Positions 1-8,382 of a DNA stretch of 10,282 nt are shown here, one piece after another; position 1 is the stretch's first letter, and every line of letters starts with the position of its first letter. The stretch covers positions 1 through 10,282 of the forward strand of contig MU625166.1 in assembly GCA_025349905.2 (NCBI GenBank), in the 5' to 3' direction. The position numbers and the translations under genes were made by a program. Under the pieces are notes generated by a model. The model did not search any database. It was given only the letters and a program-made list of their open reading frames with translations, and was not told the origin of the DNA. The stretch comes from Blastocladiella britannica (lineage: Eukaryota > Blastocladiomycota > Blastocladiomycetes > Blastocladiales > Blastocladiaceae).

Positions 1-401
1 GCCCTCCGCGAGATCAAGATGCGTGACGCCGTGACGTTCGAGTTTGCGCCAGGCACGCGGGAGGCTGCACTCGGCCCAGGCCGTCATATTTGGCACCGCG
101 ATGGCGCGCGCCAAGTCCAGTTCAAGAGTGACGTGCTCCTGCTCTCGTCGGGTTGCCGGTCGTACGAGGCGCACCATTCGCGCAGTGAGAGGGACGCCCG
201 CAAGCAGCGGCAGTGGTACCGGGGCATGTTTGGCGTCGACATTGACCATCAAGAGTCGAGCCTTGGTGGACCCCCATTCTGACGCCGTACTACGCCAAGA
301 ACGCGCACCGTCGGCGCCGCATGCGCTCGCTCGTTGGTGGTTGGTCGTCGATTCACAAGTTCATCACGCGGATCGGGGAGCTTGCCCGTGGCGTTGTGTA
401 A
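1..401 (+). CDS. 3' end of an unrecognised protein gene, with apparent frameshift
   Basis: The window opens inside a coding region. Frame 1 is open from base 1 to a TGA at 280-282 and has strongly G/C third positions up to about base 270. A second coding-looking stretch in frame 3 then runs to TAA at 399-401 with the same codon bias; it contains LTPYYAKNAHRRRR and ends GELARGVV. The two join smoothly if one base is missing from the CCCCC run at 271-275, giving a basic C-terminal tail of about 45 residues. An alternative is a 71-nt intron at 185-255 (GTGAGA...AAGAG). That stretch is GC-rich and codon-biased, unlike the AT/T-rich introns elsewhere in the window, so I prefer a frameshift, either a sequence error or a real mutation. 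I recognise no domain. The 5' part lies outside the window, so the true start is unknown. Confidence 0.5.
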
Positions 402-439
402 TTTATTCTCATTTCCCATTCCCAATTAATTCATAATTC
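402..439. other. 38-bp spacer between tandem genes
   Basis: An AT-rich gap between the TAA of the first gene and the ATG of the coiled-coil gene, both on the plus strand. It must hold the 3' end of one transcript and the 5' leader of the next, unless the promoter lies inside the upstream gene. I see no canonical AATAAA or TATA box. Confidence 0.5.
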
Positions 440-2470
440 ATGAACATTGATACGTTTCTCGCGCGCAAGAAATGCGGGGCTCCAACATCTTTGGGCCGGC
501 CGATCGACCATCTCGCCACCTTGGACGCGATAGCTGCAAAGCGCGCAGCATTGGTAGTCACGCACCACAAAATCAGTGCTGTTGCCGACACGGCAGCGGC
601 CCAAAAGCAGCGTGCCGAGGTTCTTGCCCACCAGTGTGCATTCAAGTTGTACTGGCGGAGGCTGGAAAGAAAACGGTTCATGATTTTATATTTTCCAAGG
701 TAAATGCAATCAACCAATGAATAATATGAAAAAAAGGATCGCCCTTGAATCGGACGTACGGGCCACCACAGAGGCGCTTTGCACCAGCTCTGCTTTTGAT
801 ATTGACGATGCTGAACAACTCTTGCAAGTGCTTGAAGAATCTCGCTCAAATCGGTCCAAACTTGTGCAGGAGCGTGCAGGTAGTTTGTTTTTTGATTCTT
901 TTGTTTGGTGAACCGGGGGACTCACCCGCGAATTGATCAGGTATTTCTGAGAGCCAGAGCCGCATTCATGCGTTGCGTGCGCACGGAAAGCTCAATCAAA
1001 CCCATATCGCACAATCGGCAGAACAGTTGGACCCTGGGGGTGTCGAGGTACTGTTTGTTTCCTTGACCCTATCAAACCACACATTGACAATAAGAATATT
1101 AGACCTCGGACAACTGGGACGATCCCAGCCACGACTTGACCAACTGCATCGCCATTGAGGACGCTTGCATGCCTTACCTTGTCCACGAGGGCGGGATCCT
1201 CCTTGATATTCGAGACTATTCGATTGATGGGACATTCAAAGCGGCCATGCTTGATGAATTTGCAAGGTACCCAGACTTTTTGACTCCAAAGAAAAGGGCT
1301 TTTGACAGAAAAATAACAACAATAGGCAAGAAGATGACTACCTCGCCGCGCTTTCAGCAGCGCTTCAACCTCCACAGCCACCACACGGCGCACTTCAAGG
1401 CGACATGGTAACCAAGGCGCTGAAAATTGTGGACGAGTACTCGACGGTGACTCGGCGCCGGCACGTGCTCCTCCATGCCCGCTTGCGCATGGAAATACCT
1501 GGATGCGACCCGTCCACAATATTGGACTATGCGTATGCAGTACGACGCCTGCAATCGCGGTTTGCATCCACCATCGCGGACTTTTCGAGAGCGCAGCTCC
1601 AAAGCGTGGCGCACATGCACACGCAAGCAATTGCCATTGCCAAAGCCAAAGAACTTCAGGAATACAGCACCGATTCGCTTGCAGCGCGCATTGCCGCCGC
1701 GGATATCGCCCATGCAGCCGTGCACGAGTGGCGCGTGCTTCGAGCCAAGCAATTCGAGGACAATGCGGCGCGAGACGCGGCAGAGGCGGCGGCCGCACGT
1801 CTGGCCGTAGAAAACGAGCACGAGCGGCGTGACCATGAGCGGGAGTTGGCTCAGTCTGTGCGTGCCCGAGCGCAGAGCGCCGCGGCGGCCTTACGTGCAG
1901 CCGAGGAACAAAAGATGCGAGAACTGCAGGTCATTGCCGACCGCGAGCGCAGAGTGCAGCTGGCTCATGGTAAGATCAAGGCGGACGCGCGAAATGCGGC
2001 GGCGGTCGAGGAAAAGGCTCGCCGGCGGCGAGAGCGTATCGAGGCCGAGCAGGCAGAAGAACTCGCTGCTGCCCAGCGACTCGAAGCCCTGCGACGACTT
2101 GTCCGCGACAAGCTCACGACTGCTCGGTATTGCTTTCATGCATTCATTCTTCTTCCATTCACTCATATTTTTGTGGATGACCAGTGACCCTGCCCGGCTT
2201 AAGCGACTGACAAAGGCGCGACAGGCAGCTCTTGAAGCACCTCACGACCCAACCTATTTTCAGGTGCATGGCTACGAGGACAATCGCATATTCAACGATC
2301 CACGGGCGCGCCTGTTGGAGCTTCTGGGACAGAGCCGGGCCCCGTCCGAGGGCCGATTCGTGTCGCGATCCACGCAGCAGTACGTGGCGAGCAAGATGTT
2401 TGCTCTGCGACCGGTACTCGGGTTTGCCCGGGAGATCCAGAGCCAGATTCGCTTGGGGGAGGATACGTAA
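440..2470 (+). CDS. CCDC148-like ciliary coiled-coil protein, six exons
   Basis: Proposed exons are 440-699, 737-879, 941-1047, 1103-1266, 1326-2126 and 2185-2470. All joins keep frame and give 586 aa; human CCDC148 is about 590 aa as I recall. The N-terminus (MNIDTFLARKK) is followed by short helical exons. From about residue 320 to 490 there is an Ala/Arg/Glu-rich coiled coil without Pro or Gly. The last exon begins with a DPARLKRLT segment, then GYEDNRIFNDPRARLLELL, which resembles the C-terminal pattern of the CCDC112/CCDC148 family. That family is linked to cilia and centrosomes, so a role in the zoospore flagellum or basal body is inferred. Introns 2-5 are 55-61 nt with good GT-AG ends. 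Intron 1 is uncertain: donor GTAAAT at 700 gives only 37 nt, while donor GTTCAT at 676 gives 61 nt, the same frame and a 578-aa product lacking a hydrophobic FMILYFPR insert. The coiled coil is certain; the family name is tentative. Confidence 0.65.
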
Positions 2471-2495
2471 TGTAATTTTCGTATTTAAGCCGTCG
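2471..2495. other. 25-bp gap between convergent stop codons
   Basis: The coiled-coil gene stops at 2468-2470 (plus) and the carboxypeptidase gene stops at 2496-2498 (minus). The gap is too short for two separate 3' UTRs, so the transcripts almost certainly overlap antisense at their 3' ends. No AATAAA is visible on either strand here. Confidence 0.6.
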
Positions 2496-4116
2496 TCAAA
2501 AAGCATTGGGTATCCCGGCCATGAGGATTCCATCCTTTGTAACTGCCCCTCCCACAGGGGACGCTGCACCATAGCCGGCCGATAAGGGAATCAGCGGGTG
2601 CCCAGCGGCGTAATCCGCATACGCTACGAGTGCGGGGAGGATTTCTTGTCCGAGCGGAATGATTTGCGTCGCTGGCAGCAAAAACCCGATCAACCCCTGC
2701 TCGTCGCTTGGCCTGAGCTCGATTGAAATACCATATCTGCCAATATTATGTCAGTAACTCTTTGATCAAGTATAAGTAAAGGATATACGCGTACGGCGCA
2801 AGTGAGCGACCATCGGTGCCTCGCTTTGTTTGCGAGTAAAACCAGTCGGATGCGGTTCCGGACGTTGGGTACAGATCCATGGACGGAACCGACAAGTAAT
2901 CCGACCCGTTGACAGCTGCAATAGCACTGTGCATGAGCTGGCCAACTGCAACATAGTCGTCGTTACCTGGCGTGGGTGTGCGCGTGTTGCCCCAGGGTAG
3001 CAAAATGAGCTGTGAAAACGTGTGCATGTCGATGGAGGCAACGACATTGGTCAGGGACGAAAAGTACTTGGCCAATGCGCGCGTCTCGGGCTCGGATCCG
3101 GGACTCGGGCCGCGATACGTCTCATCTTGAGCCACGTCCGACGAGCCGCTCAGGTCGTCCCAGCTAAAGTCCCAGTTTCGGTTCAGCTGCTCCAATTTCC
3201 TGTGTAAGTTGATTTATCACTTGAATGAGAAAAGTAAAAGACCATACATCCACGCCGATCGACCCGTCCGCATTTTGACGCCGGTTTTTCCGCCAGAGCC
3301 GATCTCCATTCTCCTCCCAAGTCCAGGTGTACCCGTCAGGGTTGGCGACGGGGACAATATGCACATCGTATGTGTCCAAGAACCGCCGAGTGTCGTTATC
3401 GAGCGTGTAATTGGTCAGCAGCGCGTGCGCAATGTAGTGGGCAGTCGATGCGGCGCCCCATTCCCTCGCGTGAAGAGTTGCTTGCACGTACACCTGGGGT
3501 TTCGGGCTCGCAGACGGGGCGCCGATCCGAACAGCGGCGATATCGCGGCCCTCGACCGACTGGCCGATGGACCCAACAAACGTGCACAGCAATCCTGCGT
3601 CGCGGCAGGTGCCGTTGAGTGCAGCGATCATGTCAGGGTACGCATGAAACGTCGTGAAATAGGACGTGTCGTCGGTCGGGGTTGGATCCAAGTGGCGAGC
3701 AGGCTCAAGATCAGTCGATTTTCTGCCCGAAAACCCACGGTTTTCTTTGCTCCAAGTGTCGACTGCCACTTGCAGGTCCGGAACAAGCACTTGCAACTGC
3801 GATTCGCTCACAATCGATTCCAAGACACCACGAGTAGTGGGATTGATATGCAGATCGACTGATTTGTTACCACGTCTCGCCCAAATTTCCAGTCCACTCG
3901 CCCTGTGTCCCTCCAGCAGCGTCGAGGGTGGATCGGTGACTCGAATGATTTGGTGGCCTGATATGTATTTTTGTTGTAGTTTCAAAACCAGAAATGTGTT
4001 AAACTTTGAATATGTGGTTGCTTACCAGTGTAATCCACGGTGCGCAGGCGGATCGGGATCGCAAGAACCACGCCCAATTGCAGGAGCAAGATCCAGGAGG
4101 TAGTCGGCCAATACAT
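2496..4116 (-). CDS. Secreted zinc carboxypeptidase, M14A, with signal and propeptide
   Basis: Exons in transcript order are 4116-4026, 3957-3248, 3186-2789 and 2736-2496, giving 479 aa in frame. Introns are 68, 61 and 52 nt. The start (MYWPTTSWILLLQLGVVLA) is a signal peptide. A propeptide follows, opening with the typical YTGHQIIRV, and the catalytic domain starts near residue 125. Catalytic residues are all present: zinc ligands H193 and E196 (LHAREW) and H322 (SIDMHTFSQLILLPWG), R253 (LWRKNRR), N269-R270 (LNRNW), Y384 (DWFYSQ) and general base E406 (SIELRP). The joins at GVD/LNRNW and PYA/YGISIELR restore family motifs exactly, which supports the splice sites. The Y-to-E spacing is 22 residues, as in bovine carboxypeptidase A (248 to 270). 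The enzyme would be a secreted zymogen removing C-terminal residues from peptides. Counting spacing, the residue at the CPA-255 position is Thr391, so A- versus B-type specificity cannot be assigned. Confidence 0.93.
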
Positions 4117-4179
4117 TGTCTCTAGTTCTATATTTTGTTGAAGATAATGTGAAAAGAGGATACATTTTAATATTACATC
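4117..4179. other. 63-bp gap between SLBP and carboxypeptidase genes
   Basis: An AT-rich gap between the proposed SLBP stop and the carboxypeptidase ATG. It contains intron-like ends on the minus strand: donor GTGAGA at 4183-4178 and acceptor ATATAG ending at 4128. It could therefore be a 5' UTR intron of the carboxypeptidase gene, or an intron of a read-through transcript. I see no TATA box. Confidence 0.4.
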
Positions 4180-6231
4180 TCACCTTCGCCATAAATCTGA
4201 TGTATCGTGCCGCAGTGAGTCCACATCCAAGCAACATCTAAAAAGAAAGCGTACGTTATCCACATCGTCATAGTCCCAGCTGGGAAGCTCCGTATCCTAT
4301 TGCAACAAACGATTTAGTGAGCAATTGACAATCAAACAAATGAAAAAGAGTGTACCGAAACGCAGTGTTCCAGGGTCGGCGGTGGGTGCACTCCATTCCC
4401 GCTGGCGCTCGAAACCGGCTGCGTGGCCAACGGCATCGGGCGGCCGAATCCGCGCAACCCACCAGCGCCTGACCGGGCAGTTGAAACGCTGGTGGTGCTC
4501 GAATCCGAAGCGCGGCGCTGGTGCCATCTGCCATTCCCCATGCTGCCCGGTGGGCCGGTGTACAAGTTACCATACATATCGGGAGCCAGGAACGGGTACG
4601 GTCCGCGAGCGGCAAGCGAGGCCGGGAGCTGCGCAGCGAGTCGAGGCGGCGAGTGTCCGTGATCCAAGTCGCCACGGGCCAGCGCCTGGGCGGCCGCATC
4701 GTCCACCGAGTCCCACGACACGTGCGACTCGCCTGACACCGACCATCCGTCCGCGGACGGTGCGGCCGACCCCGTGGACCGCGGGCCGATCGACGCGGTC
4801 GTCGCGGTGCGGTGCGACTGCGATCGGAACTCGAGAAGCTCCGACGCCGTGTCCGAGTACTGGTCCGCCGCCATCAGTTCGGGAATAAACGTGCCGCGGT
4901 CGGCAAAGGCGACCACCTGGGCGCCGGTGGCGGCGGGTGGAGACCGGCGCGAAAGCGAGAGCGACCCCATCAAGTCGGTCGGTGGCGGCGGCGGAATGTA
5001 CGCGGCGGCGTCGAGCTCGTACGCGGATGGCAGCGGTGAAAACAAGTGCGATGATGGAGATCGCCGACGCCGCGGGACCGGCCCATCCGGCGAGCGCATG
5101 CGCAACACATGCAGAGGCGCATCGGTCGGATCCAGGCTAGGCGACATTTCTTCATGCGAGAATTCGTGCAGATCGCTGGCGCCGTCCAGAGAGGACGAAG
5201 TGAATGACGACGTGTCGTCCGAACTGCTGAATCGCGAGTGGTGGTGGTGGTGACCGTGGTGACCGTGGTTTACGAGATGAGCATGCATGTAATGCGGCGG
5301 CTGTTTCTGCTGTTGCTGCAGCTCTTGCTTTTGCTGCATGAACGCCTGGTCGTTCATGTTGTCCTGGTCGTGCATTCCGTTCCTTGGATCAGCAATTCAC
5401 GACACAAATGAAAATGAGAAAAAATAAGGAAGGTACCCATTTGTGAAGGGCCCGGCGCCACCGTCGAATCTGGCCCACCCATGTCCGTGTCGAGCACCGG
5501 CTTTCCTTGGTTGGCGTCACTGGATCGCCGCGCTTGCGCTCTTGTCTAAATAGAAAATGGACCGATCGCCAAACCTTCATTGAGTAAATAAAGCTGTCAT
5601 ATAAAACAAGGTAATGGTACCGAGGCACGGCCATCGAGTAGTTCTGGTATCCGATCGTGTTCTTTCCGAAATCGATCTGCTTTTGGCGCTGAGCGAGGCG
5701 GCGTTGCGGGCTCGACGCCCCGGGACCCATTCTGGGGAGCTCCTTGTCGGCGGCATCATCATCGCCGGTCCTCGAGCCTGGCAACGGCGGCGGCGGTGAG
5801 GGGGATCGGTGGTGGTGAGGCGGACCCGCAAATTGGGGGGCGGGGACTGGCTCGAGTGGTGCGGCGAGGCGGGGGTAAAATGCAGGGGCCGCCAGTCGCA
5901 GCTTTTGCACCGTCACTGCCGCAGGCGGTGTCGCTGCCGTCATGGCCGTGAGGTCCCGTGGAGAGCCTGTAGGCTTGGTGGTAGTGCGCAGGACCGAAGG
6001 CGTGTGTGGCGGCGTGCGCGGCGGGGCACGACTGCTTGGCCGGAACGCCGTGTCCGTCTGCACCCAAGTGTGCTGCTGTTGCTGCTGCTGCTGGTCGCCT
6101 CCACCGGATGTTGGTGTTGTAGGTCCACCATTATGGGAGGGGTTTCCAGTGGTTGTCGGGAATGAGCCAGGCCGCGGAGTCACAAACGAATCTGGCGACT
6201 GTCGTGAGCGAGGCGGGGTCGAGGATTGCAT
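4180..6231 (-). CDS. SLBP: Histone mRNA hairpin-binding protein SLBP, four exons
   Basis: Exons in transcript order are 6231-5621, 5545-5437, 5363-4356 and 4296-4180, 614 aa in total. Introns are 75, 73 and 59 nt. The SLBP RNA-binding domain spans residues 177-241. It contains QRQKQIDFGKNTIGYQNY, then VPR, DPVTPTK and TRTWVGQIRRWRRALHKWD. Human SLBP has the corresponding RRQKQINYGKNTIAY, VPR, TPNK and LHFWD. Both splice joins inside or at the edge of the domain restore the family pattern. In animals SLBP binds the 3' stem-loop of replication-dependent histone mRNAs, for 3'-end processing and translation. Human SLBP has about 270 aa. Here the domain is flanked by a Pro/Thr/Gln-rich N-terminus and a long Gln/His/Ser/Pro-rich C-terminus, probably disordered. 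The last exon (acidic LPSWDYDDVDN, then a divergent end) is the least certain part; dropping its intron gives a stop at 4332. The gene identity is near certain. Confidence 0.9.
5238..5268. repeat. GTG/CAC-rich microsatellite coding His run in SLBP
   Basis: Five GTG units in a row, followed by two GTGACC units, on the plus strand. Read on the minus strand they encode the HGHHGHHHHH stretch of the SLBP C-terminal tail. Such tracts tend to vary in length between strains. Confidence 0.7.
6072..6093. repeat. CTG/CAG microsatellite coding polyglutamine in SLBP
   Basis: Near-perfect CTG repeats interrupted by one TTG. On the minus strand they are CAG/CAA codons encoding a run of seven Gln in the SLBP N-terminal region. 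A second, more broken Gln-rich stretch lies near 5305-5340. Confidence 0.75.
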
Positions 6232-6242
6232 TTTATATCAAT

Positions 6243-6248
6243 TTTATT
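6243..6248 (-). terminator. AATAAA polyadenylation signal for the ankyrin-like gene
   Basis: The plus strand reads TTTATT, so the minus-strand transcript carries AATAAA about 72 nt past the TGA of the ankyrin-like gene. It lies just 12 nt before the SLBP start codon, so the poly(A) site probably falls inside the 5' part of the SLBP gene. The motif is exact; its use is inferred. Confidence 0.45.
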
Positions 6249-6319
6249 GTTATTGCGGGATGGAAGAGATGCACTTGGCAAAAAAAAAATTGATGTGTGA
6301 GATGTGTCAAAGGATCAAA

Positions 6320-8263
6320 TCAATACCATGTATTCGGCCCAGCACTGGCCTGCGGCGTGAACTTGACGACGGCCATCGACCACTCATCGTTTGCAAAGAG
6401 CTCGATCCCGCGGTTGACCATCACATCGTCGATCCACTCGCGCTTAAGGTAGTTGAGCGAGTGCATCGACAGCTGATCGAGGTTGTTGAACGTGACCTTG
6501 GCCCCAAGAGACGCATGCTGCGCGATCCACCACTCCAAGATCTTGAAGTTGGACTGCTCGAGTGCCGCCATGAGCGCTTTGGGGGCAGCGCGGAGCAATT
6601 CTGCGCGCTTGGCACCATGCACCGTGCACCAGTAGTCGAGCTGGACCAGCGTCATGGATCGCTGGGTGGAGCTGAGGACCTCAGAGAGGGCCGGCAGTGG
6701 CACTTTATGAGAGAAAGCCATCTCATGCAGCATCGTGAGCACGCGGATCGTTGTCGCACTCTGGAGCGCCAGCTTTATCCCAGCACGCACCTCCCCGGGA
6801 CGCAGGCAACTTGCTTGCGACTGCCACCAGTGCGTCAGGTCGGGACACCCGCTCTCGGCTGCCCCAGCGCCAATCATGCGCCATGTCTTGGCATCAAACC
6901 GGGTACGGTCGCTCCACCACCGCAGCGTTTCCAGGTCCGCCGCCTTGGCTCGCTCGACAAACACATCTGTGCTCGCCCTGACCTGGGTCGGAAGTTGCTC
7001 GCGGATCGGCCACCACCAGTCGAGCACCAAGGCCTTTCCGTACTGCGTCGCCGTCTGGGCGATCGTGGTTGCCCATGTTGCACGCAGCGTACTTTTTCGC
7101 TGCCAAACCCACTCGAGGACGTCCACCGCCCCCGTTTCGCAACAGCACTGCGTCTCGGCTTCTCCCCACACGAAGGGCATCTTGATCTTCGGGTCGAGCA
7201 TTTTTGCTTGCAGCCACGCGAGCGAATCAATGGACGGCACGCAGCCAGAGACGAGGTAGCTGGGCAGCTCAACGCCAGGAGCAGGCCATTGCGACGCAAA
7301 GGCAACCAAATGGCGACGCGGAGAATGGGAAATCCTCCACAACCAATCAAGCATCTCGCCCGCCACGCCCGCCTCCAGTGCGCTGGTGGCGGAGTTGTCG
7401 TTGCCAAACTGGAGGTCCTCCTGGTCGCGAGCGGCGAGAACATAGGCCCACCACCACTTGGCGGCCAGCAAATGCCCACCTTGCACAGCGGCATGAGTGA
7501 TTGTGGATAAATCCCAGGCGTCAGGGAGCGGGTCGCGAGGCGTGCTCGTGGGGCTGCAGAAGAGGGAGCTCCACCAAACTAGTACTGCGGCACGCCCGTA
7601 CTGGCTTGCCCGTTCGAGTGCCGAGGACGCATACAAGAGCTTCAGGGCCGTGTCGCGATCGGCGCTCGCGCCGGCCCACCACCACGACAAAATAGTTACG
7701 TGACCGGCAGCGCCTGCAAACAGCAGCACCGAGCGAAAATTCTGCTTGAGGTAGCCCTTTGCGCGCGCCCATTGAAGTGAAGACAGGCTGCCGGTTTTGG
7801 CAAGACCACCCCAATCTCTGTTGGCCCAACTGAGCGTTAATTTGGCATTTTTTGCCACATTGTGGAGCCAGTCCAGGATGCCAGGGTCGCTCTGGTTGTG
7901 TGCGTCCGATCGGAGCAGGTTGTTCCAGTGTGCGCGGCCCATGGTCGACGGTCCAACATGGGTCAAGCACCATTCGAGGGCAGCCATATCTCCGCGTGCG
8001 CAGGCCATGCGCAAGAGGGGCTCGAGTGCATCAAAGATCAAGGGCCTGGGGTAAAGCGCGAGGAGATCGGAGCGGTTGGCGGCCACGGCGGCAGGCGGGC
8101 CGAGCGCGGACCATCCAAGCGAGAGAACCGTCGTGAGTGTCGCTTCGCTTTCGGCACGGGGCAGCACGTTGATTAAAGTGACCACATCTTGCAGCGAATG
8201 CGCGCTACCAGCAGCGGCGGCAGCCAGGATGCGGTCCGAGAGCGTTCCGTGATAAAGCGACAT
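6320..8263 (-). CDS. WW-rich degenerate ankyrin-like repeat protein
   Basis: A single uninterrupted reading frame of 647 aa starting MSLYHGTLSDRI, with no intron needed. About a dozen diverged helical repeats of roughly 35-55 residues each carry an aromatic signature. Examples are ALEWCLTHVG, ILDWLHNVA, SLQWARAKG, ILSWWWAG, LAAKWWWAY, MLDWLWRIS, VLEWVWQRK, VLDWWWPIR, LRWWSDRT, LDYWCTVHG and ILEWWIAQHA. They often follow an A..AA..GH or A..G type helix (AGAAGHVTILSWWW), as in ankyrin repeats. Similar LDWW-type proteins form large families in Blastocladiomycota as far as I know; that is recollection, not a search. No signal peptide, membrane span or enzyme motif is visible. A cytoplasmic protein-binding scaffold is the likeliest role, with no known partner. 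It diverges from the membrane-protein gene and lies 88 bp upstream of SLBP on the same strand. Confidence 0.85.
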   Translation of the reverse strand: MSLYHGTLSDRILAAAAAGSAHSLQDVVTLINVLPRAESEATLTTVLSLGWSALGPPAAVAANRSDLLALYPRPLIFDALEPLLRMACARGDMAALEWCLTHVGPSTMGRAHWNNLLRSDAHNQSDPGILDWLHNVAKNAKLTLSWANRDWGGLAKTGSLSSLQWARAKGYLKQNFRSVLLFAGAAGHVTILSWWWAGASADRDTALKLLYASSALERASQYGRAAVLVWWSSLFCSPTSTPRDPLPDAWDLSTITHAAVQGGHLLAAKWWWAYVLAARDQEDLQFGNDNSATSALEAGVAGEMLDWLWRISHSPRRHLVAFASQWPAPGVELPSYLVSGCVPSIDSLAWLQAKMLDPKIKMPFVWGEAETQCCCETGAVDVLEWVWQRKSTLRATWATTIAQTATQYGKALVLDWWWPIREQLPTQVRASTDVFVERAKAADLETLRWWSDRTRFDAKTWRMIGAGAAESGCPDLTHWWQSQASCLRPGEVRAGIKLALQSATTIRVLTMLHEMAFSHKVPLPALSEVLSSTQRSMTLVQLDYWCTVHGAKRAELLRAAPKALMAALEQSNFKILEWWIAQHASLGAKVTFNNLDQLSMHSLNYLKREWIDDVMVNRGIELFANDEWSMAVVKFTPQASAGPNTWY

Positions 8264-8382
8264 AGTTTAATTGAAGAATGGAAGGGATCCTTACTTGTAT
8301 CGAACACTTCCCAGCTCCCACTCTGAGTGCCTCCTACTCTGCCCAAGTTTCGTAATATCATCTTGAATTTTATTGCAGGCTC
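8264..8382. promoter_or_regulatory. Shared spacer between divergent genes, probable bidirectional promoter
   Basis: These 119 bp separate the ATG of the ankyrin-like gene (minus) from the first visible ATG of the membrane-protein gene (plus). The plus side ends with a strong splice-acceptor motif, TTTTATTGCAG at 8368-8378, so an upstream 5' UTR or coding exon of the plus gene may lie here. Possible donors are GTATCG at 8297, GTGCCT at 8327 and GTTTCG at 8347. I found no ATG upstream that joins in frame through these sites. Confidence 0.45.

Noticed and set aside
185..255. 71-nt intron (GTGAGA...AAGAG) in the first gene
   Set aside because: It would restore the frame, but it is GC-rich and keeps coding-type third positions, unlike all other introns here; a C-run frameshift explains the data better. 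Not fully excluded.
992..1798. 268-codon open frame on the minus strand
   Set aside because: It is antisense to the coiled-coil gene, has no recognisable domain, and covers several of that gene's introns.
2496..2600. GPI-anchor signal at the carboxypeptidase C-terminus
   Set aside because: The tail is mildly hydrophobic but has no clear continuous hydrophobic stretch after a small-residue omega site; a freely secreted enzyme is more likely.
3209..3862. 217-codon open frame on the plus strand
   Set aside because: It is the antisense of the carboxypeptidase exon carrying HAREW; no motif of its own.
5942..7510. 522-codon open frame on the plus strand
   Set aside because: It lies antisense to the SLBP N-terminal exon and the ankyrin-like gene, both strongly supported. 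Its product is Arg/Cys/His-rich without any motif, as expected from the reverse of GC-rich coding DNA.
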